Source: Kuschelorhynchus macadamiae (taxonomy: Eukaryota > Arthropoda > Insecta > Coleoptera > Curculionidae). Taken from it: a DNA stretch of 64,000 nt. This document shows, one piece after another, positions 28,186 to 37,760 of the stretch. Numbering within the stretch: the first letter of the stretch is position 1; every line of letters starts with the position of its first letter. The stretch spans positions 147,001 to 211,000 of the forward strand of contig JAUTXW010004474.1 in assembly GCA_030620095.1 (NCBI GenBank), written 5' to 3'. Under the pieces are notes generated by a model that worked only from the letters and a program-made list of their open reading frames with translations, searched no databases and was not told the DNA's origin. A program made the translations under genes and the position numbers.

Positions 28186-28643
28186 GTTTTCCAAAAAGAG
28201 CAATTACGAACAATGATATTATTAAATATGTAAAGCTGTTAAAAATAACTGGCTTTAGAGGTGTTTTTATGCTCGATGAACTTCGAAAAAAAATTAATCT
28301 GAAAGAATGTGGTATTGTAAATTTGGATAAAAAACAAAATAAAGGATCTCATTGGACTGCTTATATTAAAAATAACAAAAATGTAATATATTTTGATAGT
28401 TATGGAAATTTAAAACCACCTTTTGAACTTCTCAAATATTTTAATTCGAATGGCAAAGTGGATGTATTTTATACTTATGAAAATAAACAAAAATTTAATT
28501 CATATAACTGTGGTCAACTATCCCTAAAATTTTTGCAAAAAAAATATATAAACTCATTATTTATTGTAATATCTCATTCACAAATAAACTGCAATGTCTA
28601 CCACAATTGCCATATCAGGAAACAGTTCTGTTTTGTCTGCTGA
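28182..28643 (+). CDS. E1 adenain-type cysteine protease (start uncertain)
   Basis: The frame is open upstream of the first ATG (28269) back to at least 28170, and the residues there (AITNNDIIKYVKLL) match the usual N-terminus of this family; an ATA at 28182 may be the ancestral start. The catalytic His is in GSHWTAY, an Asp in YFDSYG, and the Cys in YNCGQLSLKFL. The C48/C5-type fold (adenovirus maturation protease relative) cleaves virion precursors. The gene overlaps the preceding PLA2 ORF slightly and the next gene by about 50 bp. The last 30 residues, after KKYIN, look unlike the family and may follow a frameshift. Confidence 0.8.
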   Translation: MSFPKRAITNNDIIKYVKLLKITGFRGVFMLDELRKKINLKECGIVNLDKKQNKGSHWTAYIKNNKNVIYFDSYGNLKPPFELLKYFNSNGKVDVFYTYENKQKFNSYNCGQLSLKFLQKKYINSLFIVISHSQINCNVYHNCHIRKQFCFVC

Positions 28644-29278
28644 TTTTAATCCGCCCATATATTTAGAGGATGAAAAACAATATTACCTGGGTTTAGCTGA
28701 TTTTGAAACGTTTATGACTATCCCCAATATAAAAGAAGGATATAATAAATTTTATATAGATAATAAAGTAATTGTTATTCCCGACGGAACTTATGACATT
28801 ACAGATCTAGAAACATACATAAGAGAAAGTATAGAAGATTTATTTCCGAATGAAAAATTTTTTTTTCTTTTAAAAGCAAATGTTAATACTCTAAAAACTT
28901 TTTTAATGTGTAGTAGAATAATTGATTTTACCAAGGATTCGATAGGAAAAATGTTGGGTTTTACTAGAAGCTATGAAAGAGGAAGAATCAGATAATGTTG
29001 CAAAAATAACTAAGGTGAATGCTATTTGTATTGACTGTAATATTTGTGTCGGTTCTTACAATAATGGTAAACCTGTTCATATTATTCACCAGTTTTATCC
29101 AACTGTAGCTCCAGGGTATAAAATAGTTGAATCTCCTTTGCCCATTTTGTATTTTCCAGTTAGCGTCAAAGCAATTAACAATATAACAGTTAAAATAGTT
29201 GATCAAGACGGAGAACTTATCAGTTTTAGAGGAGAAACTATAACAGTAAGGTTACATTTACAAACAAGTGAAATATAA
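28594..29278 (+). pseudogene. E1 minor capsid (penton) protein, frameshifted
   Basis: Starts MSTTIAISG at 28594 and is readable to about 28970, then continues in another frame from 28973 (EEESDNV) to TAA 29276-29278, so one frameshift lies around 28950-28990. Total about 225 residues, as in the Polinton penton family. Conserved pieces seen: YYLGLADFETF, LGFTRS, HIIHQFYPTVAPGYK and a C-terminal FRGETITVRLHL strand. The single-jelly-roll protein occupies the fivefold vertices of the capsid. Neighbours are the protease upstream and the small basic gene two bases downstream. Confidence 0.8.
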
Positions 29279-29279
29279 A

Positions 29280-29459
29280 ATGGTTGTTAGATATAATAGA
29301 GCCCTTGGGATGAGACTTGCCCCTACCACTATCAACAAAGTAAAAACTTATAAAAAGAAAAAGCCTAAACAACAGTTCAGTATCAAATCCAACACCAACA
29401 AGTTAAGACGAGATAATCGTAAATTTCTCACATCCTTGGGTTTCACTGTTTTAAAATAA
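29280..29459 (+). CDS. E1 small basic protein (59 aa)
   Basis: ATG 29280 lies one base after the penton stop, and the stop overlaps the next gene's ATG (TAATG at 29457-29461). The peptide is rich in Lys and Arg (KTYKKKKPKQQ, KLRRDNRKF), suggesting DNA binding; a small core or packaging peptide like adenovirus mu is a positional guess. Intact. Confidence 0.6.
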   Translation: MVVRYNRALGMRLAPTTINKVKTYKKKKPKQQFSIKSNTNKLRRDNRKFLTSLGFTVLK

Positions 29460-30686
29460 TGAAGATATTAAACGTAAACGAAAAGCTTTATGTAGACAAT
29501 TCCATCGTCAGTTCTGAGCTTCACACATATCAACCATATATTTCTTCAAAATTCGATTACAATGATGAAATAAGGATCCCAATTCAAGAACTCGATGCTT
29601 ACACTCTACCATCAGATAGTTTACTTTATATCGAAGGAAAATTAACTAATACAGAAGGTAAATATAAGAAAGAATTGCTATTTATTAACAATGGTATAGC
29701 CTTTTTGTTCAGAGAAATCCGCTATGAACTAAACGGAATTACTATAGATTCAATAAGAAATGTTGGATTAGCATCAACCTTAAAAAGCTACCTTTCTCAC
29801 AATACCAACGAAAGTTTAAAACTGGAAAATGCAGGTTGGTTTTCACATCGGAAAGAAGGTGATACAATTTTAGTTGATAGTGATGGAAAATTCTCCGTAT
29901 CCATACCACTAAAAATGCTTTTAGGATTTTTTGAAGATTACAGAAAAATTATTATGAATATGAAACAGGAATTGGTTCTTATTAGATCAACTGATGATTT
30001 AGATGGTGTTATTTTCAAAGAAGATCCGGCACACCTTGTTACTGCTCCTGACACTCCATTGGTTACTTTCGATAAAATTTATTGGAAAGTTCCTCACATT
30101 CTAGTTGATATGCCACAACAACTTGCTCTATCAAAAATATTAGAATCAAATAAAGATATATTGATAGGATTCAGGAGTTGGGAACTTGTTGAATATTCTT
30201 CTCTAACCGAAACAACCCGTCACACATGGCCGGTAAAAACAACTAGTAAACTAGAAGCTCCTCGTCATGTTGTGATTGGCTTTCAAGAAAACAGAAAAGG
30301 GAAAATTGTTAAAGATATGAGTAAATTTGACAATATTTTGTCAAATTTCGAGTATATTTAAACAGAATCCTTATCACGATTTGTACTTAAATTTCGAAGA
30401 AAACAAATTTTCTGCTTTATACGAAATGTTTGCCAACTTTAGACAGTCTTACTATGGTGTTCCAAATGAACCCATTTTTAATCCTGAATAATTCAAAAAC
30501 ATTAGTCCTATTACACATATTGATTGCTCCCATCAAAAAGAAACAATTCAAACGGGATCCGTAGTAATGAGAATTGAATTTGAGACACACAATGCAATTA
30601 AAAAAGATACTTCTGCTTATTGTCTTATTTTACATGACAAATTATTTAGCTACAACCCTCTTACTAAAATTGTGGAACAATTATAA
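29459..30686 (+). pseudogene. E1 major capsid protein, frameshift and stop near the C-terminus
   Basis: About 409 codons. ATG 29459 to about 30345 is readable in one frame (MKILNVNEKLY, then FDYNDEIRIPIQE, RSWELVEYSS). The frame then shifts, and the rest continues in another frame to TAA 30684-30686, with an additional TAA at 30489-30491. The homologous E0 fragment has no stop at that site. Length, order and motifs match the double-jelly-roll capsid protein of Polintons/adintoviruses, forming the hexon-like shell. The first 300 residues are intact, so the damage is recent relative to the pPolB damage or is confined to the tail. Confidence 0.85.
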
Positions 30687-30755
30687 ACTTTATCCCCACT
30701 ATTTTCATATTTCGATTTAATTTAAAGAAATTTTGAAAAGCTTTTAGTTTTAATC

Positions 30756-30878
30756 ATGACATCAAAACTACAACTACAAATTGAAAAATTTATTTTTAAA
30801 ATTAATCAACTGAAAGAAATTGCAAATTATTCAAGTAAAAAAAGTCTCATTAAAAAATTTGCTGCTTTGAAAATATGA
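30756..30878 (+). CDS. E1 micro-ORF (40 aa), conserved with E0
   Basis: ATG 30756 to TGA 30876-30878, overlapping the ATG of the next gene by four bases (ATGA). The predicted peptide is one Lys-rich amphipathic helix ending AALKI; the E0 counterpart at 361-480 ends YLKI with the same overlap. The overlap may let ribosomes re-initiate on the downstream gene. Function unknown. Confidence 0.6.
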   Translation: MTSKLQLQIEKFIFKINQLKEIANYSSKKSLIKKFAALKI

Positions 30879-31324
30879 GATTGGTTATAGATATTCAAGG
30901 ATTCAAAGATGAAAAAAATAAATTTATACCGAAAGAGCTTGCAGCTTTTGATGGTTATGAAATGACTCATTACATTTTTAAAAAGCCTTTTCCAATGGAG
31001 TTTCTTTCACCTGATTGTCACAAGCAGGCGGTATGGTTAACGAAAAATTATCATTGTATACATTGGAATAATGGATTTACTCCATTACATCATTTCCCAA
31101 AAATAATTGAAACACTTACGAAGAAAGCAGATTTTGTTTTTGTAAAAGGAAGCGAAAAAAAGGATTTTATACAGAAATATTCTAAAAAGCATGTGATTGA
31201 AATAGATGAACAACCAGCGCTAAAGCTAATGGAACCAAAATGCTTCTATCATTCAAAATCACCTTACATGTGTGCTTTGACAAATGTGTTATTTTTATAT
31301 GACAATTGTTTTATGAATGAATAA
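30875..31324 (+). CDS. E1 exonuclease-like protein (149 aa)
   Basis: An intact ORF. The first strand reads VIDIQGFKDEKN, a pattern that can seed an RNase H-fold (DEDD-type) active site; further conserved points are ELAAFDGY, a Trp/His-containing middle (CIHWNNGF), FVKGSEKKDF and a Cys/His tail (CFYHSKSPYMCAL). E0 shares the beginning and the tail but has lost the middle. Position after the capsid gene is conserved in both. The nuclease assignment is only a fold-level guess; no family profile is available here. It converges on the three small reverse-strand genes. Confidence 0.5.
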   Translation: MRLVIDIQGFKDEKNKFIPKELAAFDGYEMTHYIFKKPFPMEFLSPDCHKQAVWLTKNYHCIHWNNGFTPLHHFPKIIETLTKKADFVFVKGSEKKDFIQKYSKKHVIEIDEQPALKLMEPKCFYHSKSPYMCALTNVLFLYDNCFMNE

Positions 31325-31352
31325 AAATATAAAAAAAAACTTAATTACCTTC

Positions 31353-31628
31353 TTATTTTGCATTAACCAACCATGATTGAATACAATTAATATGATACCT
31401 TAAATCTAATTTTCTAAATTCATTTAAAAGTTCATACTCATTTTTATATTTTAAATAATCATTACAAAATTTAGCGGCTAATTTACATTGTTTCATTCGA
31501 TCTATATTATTAACATATGCTGACAAATCTTGTGCTTCTGCGTCTTCTTCGCCTACAATTGATAAATATTGGAAGTATGCAGCAGATATAATAAACTCTT
31601 CATACATTTCAGTAACCATTTGCTCCAT
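31353..31628 (-). CDS. E1 small helical protein A (91 aa)
   Basis: Counterpart of E0 protein A (898-1179). Shared: ME-MYEEFI start, an LAAK-C-DYLK-KNE helix, HINCI end. All-helical with three Cys; no signal or membrane segment. It lies 17 bp after protein B on the reverse strand. Family unknown. Confidence 0.6.
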   Translation of the reverse strand: MEQMVTEMYEEFIISAAYFQYLSIVGEEDAEAQDLSAYVNNIDRMKQCKLAAKFCNDYLKYKNEYELLNEFRKLDLRYHINCIQSWLVNAK

Positions 31629-31645
31629 TGTAAATATTATTAAAT

Positions 31646-31936
31646 TTATTCTTCCTTTTCAATTTCTTGAAGAATAGTATCCTCGTCAATAAATTGCTTC
31701 AAGTCTTTTAAATAGTAACCAAAGCCAATATCTTTTAGATCTTGAATAAGTTGAAAAAAATTTAATGTTTCAATGTATTTGCTGCAACAGAGGGCAGCCT
31801 TTACGAATTCCTCAGATTGATTACAATAAAAGTCTATCCACTCCGGACCACTTGCCATACAATATGAGAAATAGGTTTTTGAAAGATTACTAAATTTCTC
31901 CTCTAATAATTTAACTGCAATCAGCAACTCAGCCAT
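31646..31936 (-). CDS. E1 small helical protein B (96 aa)
   Basis: Counterpart of E0 protein B (1182-1490). Shared: YFSYC, an invariant Trp followed by aromatic residues, CSKYIETL, GFGYYL and a strongly acidic tail (EIEKEE). All-helical with several Cys residues. It sits 5 bp after the next upstream gene on the reverse strand, so A, B and C probably form one transcript. Family unknown. Confidence 0.6.
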   Translation of the reverse strand: MAELLIAVKLLEEKFSNLSKTYFSYCMASGPEWIDFYCNQSEEFVKAALCCSKYIETLNFFQLIQDLKDIGFGYYLKDLKQFIDEDTILQEIEKEE

Positions 31937-31941
31937 TTCAT

Positions 31942-32331
31942 TTATTTAACATAATATTTTAAATATGTAGGGGGACGTCTCTTGCGAATAGGATTAACTT
32001 TCTTTGATAATACCTGTTTTTTATCTTCGTATAATTGAAACCTCTTTTGGGTTGCAATAATAGCAGGTATAAATTGGCAATCTTCTCCTATAAATTCTAT
32101 TAGGTGGCTTAATTCTCCTACAAAGTATGATTTCCCAAATGTATTGAAAAACGTAGTAAGGCTTATAATTCCTTCTAAATAATCATCACAACAGTCAATT
32201 GCTTCCAAATAATCTCGTTTCAGTGGATAAAACAGCTTGGTGTATTCATCTTTCGAAATCACTTCAAAGAAATTGAGATATTTAACTTTTAACTGTCTGA
32301 TAGTTGTAGTTAATTTTTCGCGATTACACAT
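31942..32331 (-). CDS. E1 small helical protein C (129 aa)
   Basis: First gene of the reverse-strand trio, starting 112 bp inside the right TIR. Helical, with a Cys-Cys-Asp-Asp-Tyr centre (AIDCCDDYLEG) that echoes the CC-KY-ETL helix of protein B, so all three may be paralogues. The tail is basic (RKRRPPTYLKYYVK). E0 has a different third protein in this slot. Function unknown. Confidence 0.5.
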   Translation of the reverse strand: MCNREKLTTTIRQLKVKYLNFFEVISKDEYTKLFYPLKRDYLEAIDCCDDYLEGIISLTTFFNTFGKSYFVGELSHLIEFIGEDCQFIPAIIATQKRFQLYEDKKQVLSKKVNPIRKRRPPTYLKYYVK

Positions 32332-32443
32332 AATTCACTTATTACTTGACACATTTTTTCTTTTTGTTTTATACAAAACTGGTGGAAAAATTCAAAAATA
32401 ACTTTTTACGCAACTCGAGCACAGCTTAGTAAATGTGTCTCGG

Positions 32444-32627
32444 CATACTAAAATGATCATGATGCACCTATTTATAAGACTTAAGAATGCAAAATCAAAT
32501 GTGGGAGAACAAAGAGAAAAAATTAAAAATATGATGCGAATGAGAATAAAAGGGGAGGAAGTTAAGAATGAGGGACATGAGAGAGAGGAAGAGGAGGAGG
32601 AGGAGGCGCTCCCCTATTATAACTACT
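32444..32627. repeat. E1 right terminal inverted repeat (184 bp)
   Basis: Mirror of 13560-13743, ending CCCCTATTATAACTACT at 32627. Small ORFs across it are mirrored in the left TIR and are not genes. Confidence 0.93.
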
Positions 32628-32633
32628 AATCTG
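32628..32633. repeat. Right target-site duplication of E1 (AATCTG)
   Basis: Matches 13554-13559 exactly. Confidence 0.93.
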
Positions 32634-33684
32634 TTTAATAAAAGTTGTTTTTTTTGGAAATGCCTGTACAAAAAAAAACACAAAAAAAATACATTAGTAT
32701 GAAACAAAAAAGGTTCACTAATTGTTCAAGCGTCCCAGCGTGATACGACACTGCAACCGGTGGAAGGTGTACAAGCAGTTGTTGGGCGGAACGTTACTCG
32801 TCCACGTCAAAGGGAGCCTTAAAGCCCCGTACTAAGACCCTATTCAATAGGGTTTAGTTCGCCTTGGACAGGAAGACTTCTTCACAACGTGGCAGGAAAA
32901 TGGCGGCCTGATCCAACTTCAGCACCAAAAATCCTCCCCCAGAGAGATTACTTGAAGGTTACAAAATATTATAAAATTCACAAATACAAAACTTAGTACG
33001 AAACTGAGGAGAAATTCCACTAACGGATTTCCAAGAAAAACTTGGATTTTATTTTCCCCAGTTCGCACTGAAGACCTTTCGATGTTACAGGAGACCAGAA
33101 AAGTGAAGTGAAAAAGTAGTTCCTTTCTGGAACCAGCTCCGTTGTACCTTCTAGAATTTACTCAACTCGGATGCTGAACTATAATTGGTTAGATTGCCCC
33201 AGGTGACTTCAGAGTTGTCAAGAGGAACTCGGAATGGTTTAAAATAGGGATTGCATGGCAAGAAAAACGATGACTGATTAGTTTATAATTTAAACGGTAA
33301 CCACCTGAGAATAAACTTGGCAACAGTTGGGATCTTAGTATGCGCCTACTGAATGAGGGCATATCGGATGTAGTGGGTGACAGCGCATGGGAAGTGACAC
33401 GTCCCATAACCCTAAATTATACTGTGAACTAGGCAAAACGAATTGTAAACAAACATCTATTTTCCAGCTTCCAAAATTTAGATAATTAGAATAATAGTTG
33501 AAAAGGCTATGCCGAGAAACCAACTTGCCACTAAAACAGAGAACAAAGCTATGAGGAAGTGGAAAAACTCTGACAACACAAAGGTACCTAGAATTAATTT
33601 AAATGAAATTTTCCAACAATACAATATAAATAAATTTGTTATTTTACCATTAAAAGAGATTTATTCATAACGAAATATTTTAGG

Positions 33685-33729
<45 letters not shown>

Positions 33730-33752
33730 CATACAATATTTACAACTAAGAT
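32634..33752. other. Right flank of E1, no gene
   Basis: A moderately GC-rich patch (about 32720-33200) with no supported ORF and a short palindrome CCCTATTCAATAGGG near 32850. A (TA)n run with TACA units lies at 33688-33735. No family recognised. Confidence 0.5.
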
Positions 33753-34463
33753 TTAGCACCAAAGCAGGAGTTTTTCAAAAATACATTGCCTAAATTTAAT
33801 ATAATTTTTTATTTCAGTAATGGTTTCAACTGAGTCTTCGAACGACGCATCAGAAATTGGTGAGTAAATAGGTAGTATTTCTCCCTCAAATCCCTCGACT
33901 GCATGTCCCCCCTGATAACCAATTTCTCCCTCAAGGTTCTCGACTACCTGTTTACCTTCCACTACCGGTTCTACCTGATATTCAAGTTCACCCTGTTCTA
34001 CTTGATATTTAAGTTCACCCTGTTTCTCCTGATACCCAATTTCGGCCCATTTTATATCTTGTTCTCCCTCTCCTTCCTCAGAATAAAAATCTTCTAACAT
34101 TTTAAACGTATCAGATGCAACATCAGTGACTCTATTTAAATGATTAATGTGTTCAAAGTTAGCTACTTCCTCAAAATGTATTGTTTCATTTTCAGGGTGA
34201 ATTTCAATACTTTGATTATCAATTATTTGACTATCGTTAAAAATTCTAAATAAGTTATTAATAATGGCAACGTCATCGTTACTATCAATTTCGGTTTCCT
34301 TATTTGAACCCATTTGGTCAAGCTGTTTTTCTAGCTCGGCCGGTATTAATTTACACAAAAAACAATCCACTAAATCATGCACTAAGGAAGCGTCTTTCAG
34401 ATCAAATTGAGTAAAATCAAATTTAAAATCAAAATCAATATAAAAATTTTTTACGGAATTCAT
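33753..34463 (-). CDS. Acidic repeat protein of unknown family (236 aa)
   Basis: An open reverse-strand ORF starting MNSVKNFYIDFDFKFDF. The first 120 residues are acidic and mostly unstructured-looking; the middle (about 140-200) is built from Gly-Glu-(I/L)-(G/K/E)-Tyr-Gln units repeated about five times (EIGYQEKQGELKYQ, GELEYQ, GEIGYQGG). The C-terminus is helical with three Cys. Tandem repeats of 289 bp lie directly upstream (34521-35392), where a promoter would be. It could be part of an unrecognised mobile element. No host orthologue is recognised. Confidence 0.4.
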   Translation of the reverse strand: MNSVKNFYIDFDFKFDFTQFDLKDASLVHDLVDCFLCKLIPAELEKQLDQMGSNKETEIDSNDDVAIINNLFRIFNDSQIIDNQSIEIHPENETIHFEEVANFEHINHLNRVTDVASDTFKMLEDFYSEEGEGEQDIKWAEIGYQEKQGELKYQVEQGELEYQVEPVVEGKQVVENLEGEIGYQGGHAVEGFEGEILPIYSPISDASFEDSVETITEIKNYIKFRQCIFEKLLLWC

Positions 34464-34520
34464 TTTGAGTACGTAAGAAAAAATAACAAATATCTAAAGA
34501 TTTTTCAAAGCTGTAAACAA

Positions 34521-35392
34521 TAACACTAAATTTACTTAGATATAAAAAATAGAAGAACCATTAAAAAATATATAAAAAGCAAACCTGTAAAGCGCAGAAC
34601 AAAGCCGTAAATGATATATGATATAGAATTAAAGATTTGCACACAAAGGCACGAAAAAATATTAACACCAGAGCACTCACAACAGTCACTTAGAAGCATA
34701 TGAAGCGAATAACTTACTTGCGGCATTCCACGCTGTTTAAAACCACTCCTTCCACTTCTTGTTAAGTCAACCCCTGGCTGAACTGGTGCGGCGTGCTACC
34801 GGTCAACTATAACACTAAATTTACTTAGATATAGAAAATAGGAGAACAAAAAATATATATAAAAAGCAAAGCTGCAAAGCGCAGAACAAAGCTGTAAATG
34901 ATATATGATATAGAATTAGAGATTTGCACACAAAGGCACGAAAAAATATTAACACCAGAGCACTCACAACAGTCACTTAGAAGCATATGAAGCGAATAAC
35001 TTACTTGCGGCATTCCACGCTGTTTAAAACCACTTCTTCCACTTCTTGTTAAGTCAACCCCCTGACTGAACTGGTGCGGCGTGCTACCGGCCAACTATAA
35101 CACTAAATTTACTTAGATATAGAAAATAGGAGAACAAAAAATATATATAAAAAGCAAACCCGCAAAGCGCAGAACAAAGCTGTAAATGATATATGATATA
35201 GAATTAGAGATTTGCACACAAATGCACGAAAAAATATTAACACTAGAGCACTCACAACAATCACTTAGAAGCATATGAAGCCTATAACATATTTGCGGCG
35301 TTTCACGCTGTTTAAAACCACTTCTTCCAGTTCTTGTTAAGTCAACCCCCTGGCTGAACTGGTGCGGCGTGGTACCGGTCAACGGCGCCTCG
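34521..35392. repeat. 289-bp tandem repeat, three copies
   Basis: Units start at 34521, 34810 and 35098 (TAACACTAAATTTACTTAG) and end in a GC-rich GGTGCGGCGTG-TACCGG-CAAC segment. Differences are few, so the array is fairly young. Short ORFs read through it are repeated products of the array and not supported as genes. Confidence 0.9.
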
Positions 35393-35580
35393 ATGCGAAC
35401 AAGTCTCTCTTTTTTTATTTGATTTGTGGGTACCAAGAGCGGGCGGTCAACGGCACGCACGTCGAGGCGAACAAGCCTTTTTTTTTAAATGACTGGATGG
35501 CTTGGTACCAAGGGCGGCTGGTCAACGGCACGCACCTCTACGCGAACAAGTCTCTCTTTTTTTTGAACTTAACGGCGCAC
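35377..35580. repeat. 68-75-bp tandem repeat, about three copies
   Basis: Units start GGTCAACGGC at 35377, 35445 and 35520, each followed by a CGAACAAG and T-run. The first unit begins inside the last 289-bp repeat, so the two arrays are joined through the GGTCAAC motif. Confidence 0.8.
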
Positions 35581-37001
35581 ACTGATTCGAGCAACAGAAA
35601 AAAGTCATCTTTTTGTAAAGCATAAGATAAATTTGTCTTGCTTTTATTATTAACGTGTGTTAGTTTAATGGAATTTTTCTCTTCATATAGAAGCAAATTA
35701 CGCGTGAAATTGGCGAAAAATCAAGTTTACCATCGTCAGCCTTTAAATTATTTTTTTGTAATCTATGTCAATTTCTCAGAATCTTTTTAATTATAATAAA
35801 ATAATTTTAAGTATTTAAAAGTGTGACTATTAAAGACATTTTTTTAACAGAGTAATTAAATATATTTTTACATTTTGCGTCTCTAAACTCCCTGTAACCT
35901 TTATAAATGAAGATTTTTTCTATCTTTAGTAAGTTTAGCGTAACATGCCATCCAGGCAACAAAGACGGACCCTGTATAGACTGATTTATATCTAGTGTTT
36001 GAGCTAATATTAAGCATATGCAAAAACAAGAGCCTATCTTAATAACTTTATCAGTTACTACAATTCTATATATATTTTTGTTTTACGTCAAATACATATT
36101 TTTTTAAAATACAACTTTGTAATTTTTATATTGTTATTTTTGTCTTGGCCTACTAGACTATCAAGTTCACATTTATTTAAAAATACGATTAATTGTGTTT
36201 GTTTTAAAATAATTACTTGTCTATTAATAAATTTAAATAAAGAAAATAAAATTTTCTTTGCTTAACTTTTTACAAATAGATATTTCATTGCATCAGTTGT
36301 GAAAATAATGAGCATTTAAAACTATTTAAGTAAAAAAATACTCATATCTATTTTTTTTTTCAAAATATTGAATTATTTCGGCGAATCCATATAAGTCGAA
36401 CCACTGTCGGTCGGTCGGTTCCGGTATAGCTAAAAAATCCACTTACTCGATTAACTTTAATTTTATTTAATTTTCCACAAAAATTACGTCTGATACAAAA
36501 AAAAATTTTGGTATCTGTTAAAATGGTATGACGACTTGTTAAAATATTTTATGTACGAAAATAAAGAAATGGGCCATGCTTCATTATCGTTGACAAAAGG
36601 AAGGATTCTTACCTATTCCTTCATGAGGCAAATAGGTATTTTTAAAAATATCAAAGAAATAATCGTTCCATACTTCACTCTTATAATCAAACCAATAAGT
36701 TAGGTAAGTTTAAAAGGAAATTAGTTATTTATATATTATTAAACTTTAGTTTTTAGTTTGCCTTATGTCACTGTCATTTAGTAATTGTGACTTTTAGAAA
36801 AATTATTTGTTCAGTTGTTAAAAATGTCATCTTAAACCTGTAACTGTCAAGTTAGACCTTGTCTAAATTTAAACTTCTTTAGTGAATACTATTATTAGAG
36901 TTTTAAGTATAATCAATGATTTTAACGCGCTTTTATTGGCTTTCTACTCGTCTGATTGTATGTTTGTATGTCTGGTTCAAATCTTGTAATGGATTTTTCA
37001 C

Positions 37002-37067
<66 letters not shown>

Positions 37068-37084
37068 AAAAATATAAAAAAATC
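35581..37084. other. AT-rich region without a gene
   Basis: No ORF or element recognised. A (TA)n run of about 28 units lies at 37005-37062. Confidence 0.5.
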
Positions 37085-37760
37085 CGATTTTTAGTCAACG
37101 TTTAGAAATCCAAAATGGCGGCGCCAATACGGCCGACGAATTTTGTTACTTGTGTAGATTAAACAGAAAATTGGTGCCTAGGAAAATTTAAGAGTGTCAG
37201 CATTTAAAAATTCAAAATAACGGTGTAAAAATGACAATGTCAACAGGTTGGACGGGTGATTTTAACATTTGTGGGGATTATTTAAGAATGCACAACAAAA
37301 ATCAAAATGGTGGCGCCAATATAGCGAACGAATTTTGTCATTTGTACAGATTCGGCTGAAATATCAGTATCTAGAAGTATTTAAGAACGGAAGTTATGAA
37401 ATTTTAGTCAATATTTGAGAATTAAAAATGGCGGCACCAACAGAGCAGACTAACTGAAAATGTTTGCAGATTTGATTAAAATTCGGCATGTAGGGGTATT
37501 TAATACTGCACATCATGAATATTTGTCAACATTTTAAAAATTCAAGATTGTAATGCCAACATGGCAGCGGAATTTTAACATTTGTACAGATTTGAGAATA
37601 TATATCATACATTTTTAGTAAATATTTCGAAAATGAGAGTAGGAATGCCTAGATTGCGAGCGAATTTTACTATTTATACATATTTGATTAAAAATCGATA
37701 TTAAGTGTGCAATTTATACATTTTCAGTAATAAATATTCAAAATGGGGATGTCATCAATC
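37085..37760. repeat. Decayed satellite-like tandem repeat
   Basis: About six units of roughly 105-115 bp recur from 37085, each with a variant of TTAGTCAACATTT, AAAATGGCGGC-CCAA and GAATTTT-ACATTTGTACAGATT. Divergence increases downstream. No coding content. Confidence 0.7.

Larger units (their letters stand above)
13560..32627 (+). mobile_element. Complete Maverick/Polinton (adintovirus-like) element E1
   Basis: 19,068 bp, starting AGTAGTTATAATAGGGG and ending with its exact complement. It has 184-bp TIRs and a perfect 6-bp target duplication. It contains the family's hallmark genes: pPolB, retroviral-type integrase, packaging ATPase, adenain-type protease, major and minor capsid proteins, plus PLA2/core-like, fibre-like, BIR and RING accessory proteins. 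At least four genes carry single in-frame stops and at least three carry frameshifts, so it is defective as read. Confidence 0.95.

Noticed and set aside
28988..29206. Reverse-strand ORF inside the penton gene
   Set aside because: Antisense to a better-supported conserved gene.
34532..35460. Repeated reverse-strand ORFs with SYSLHMLLSDCCECSG-like text
   Set aside because: They come from the 289-bp tandem array, so their similarity to each other is not evidence of coding.
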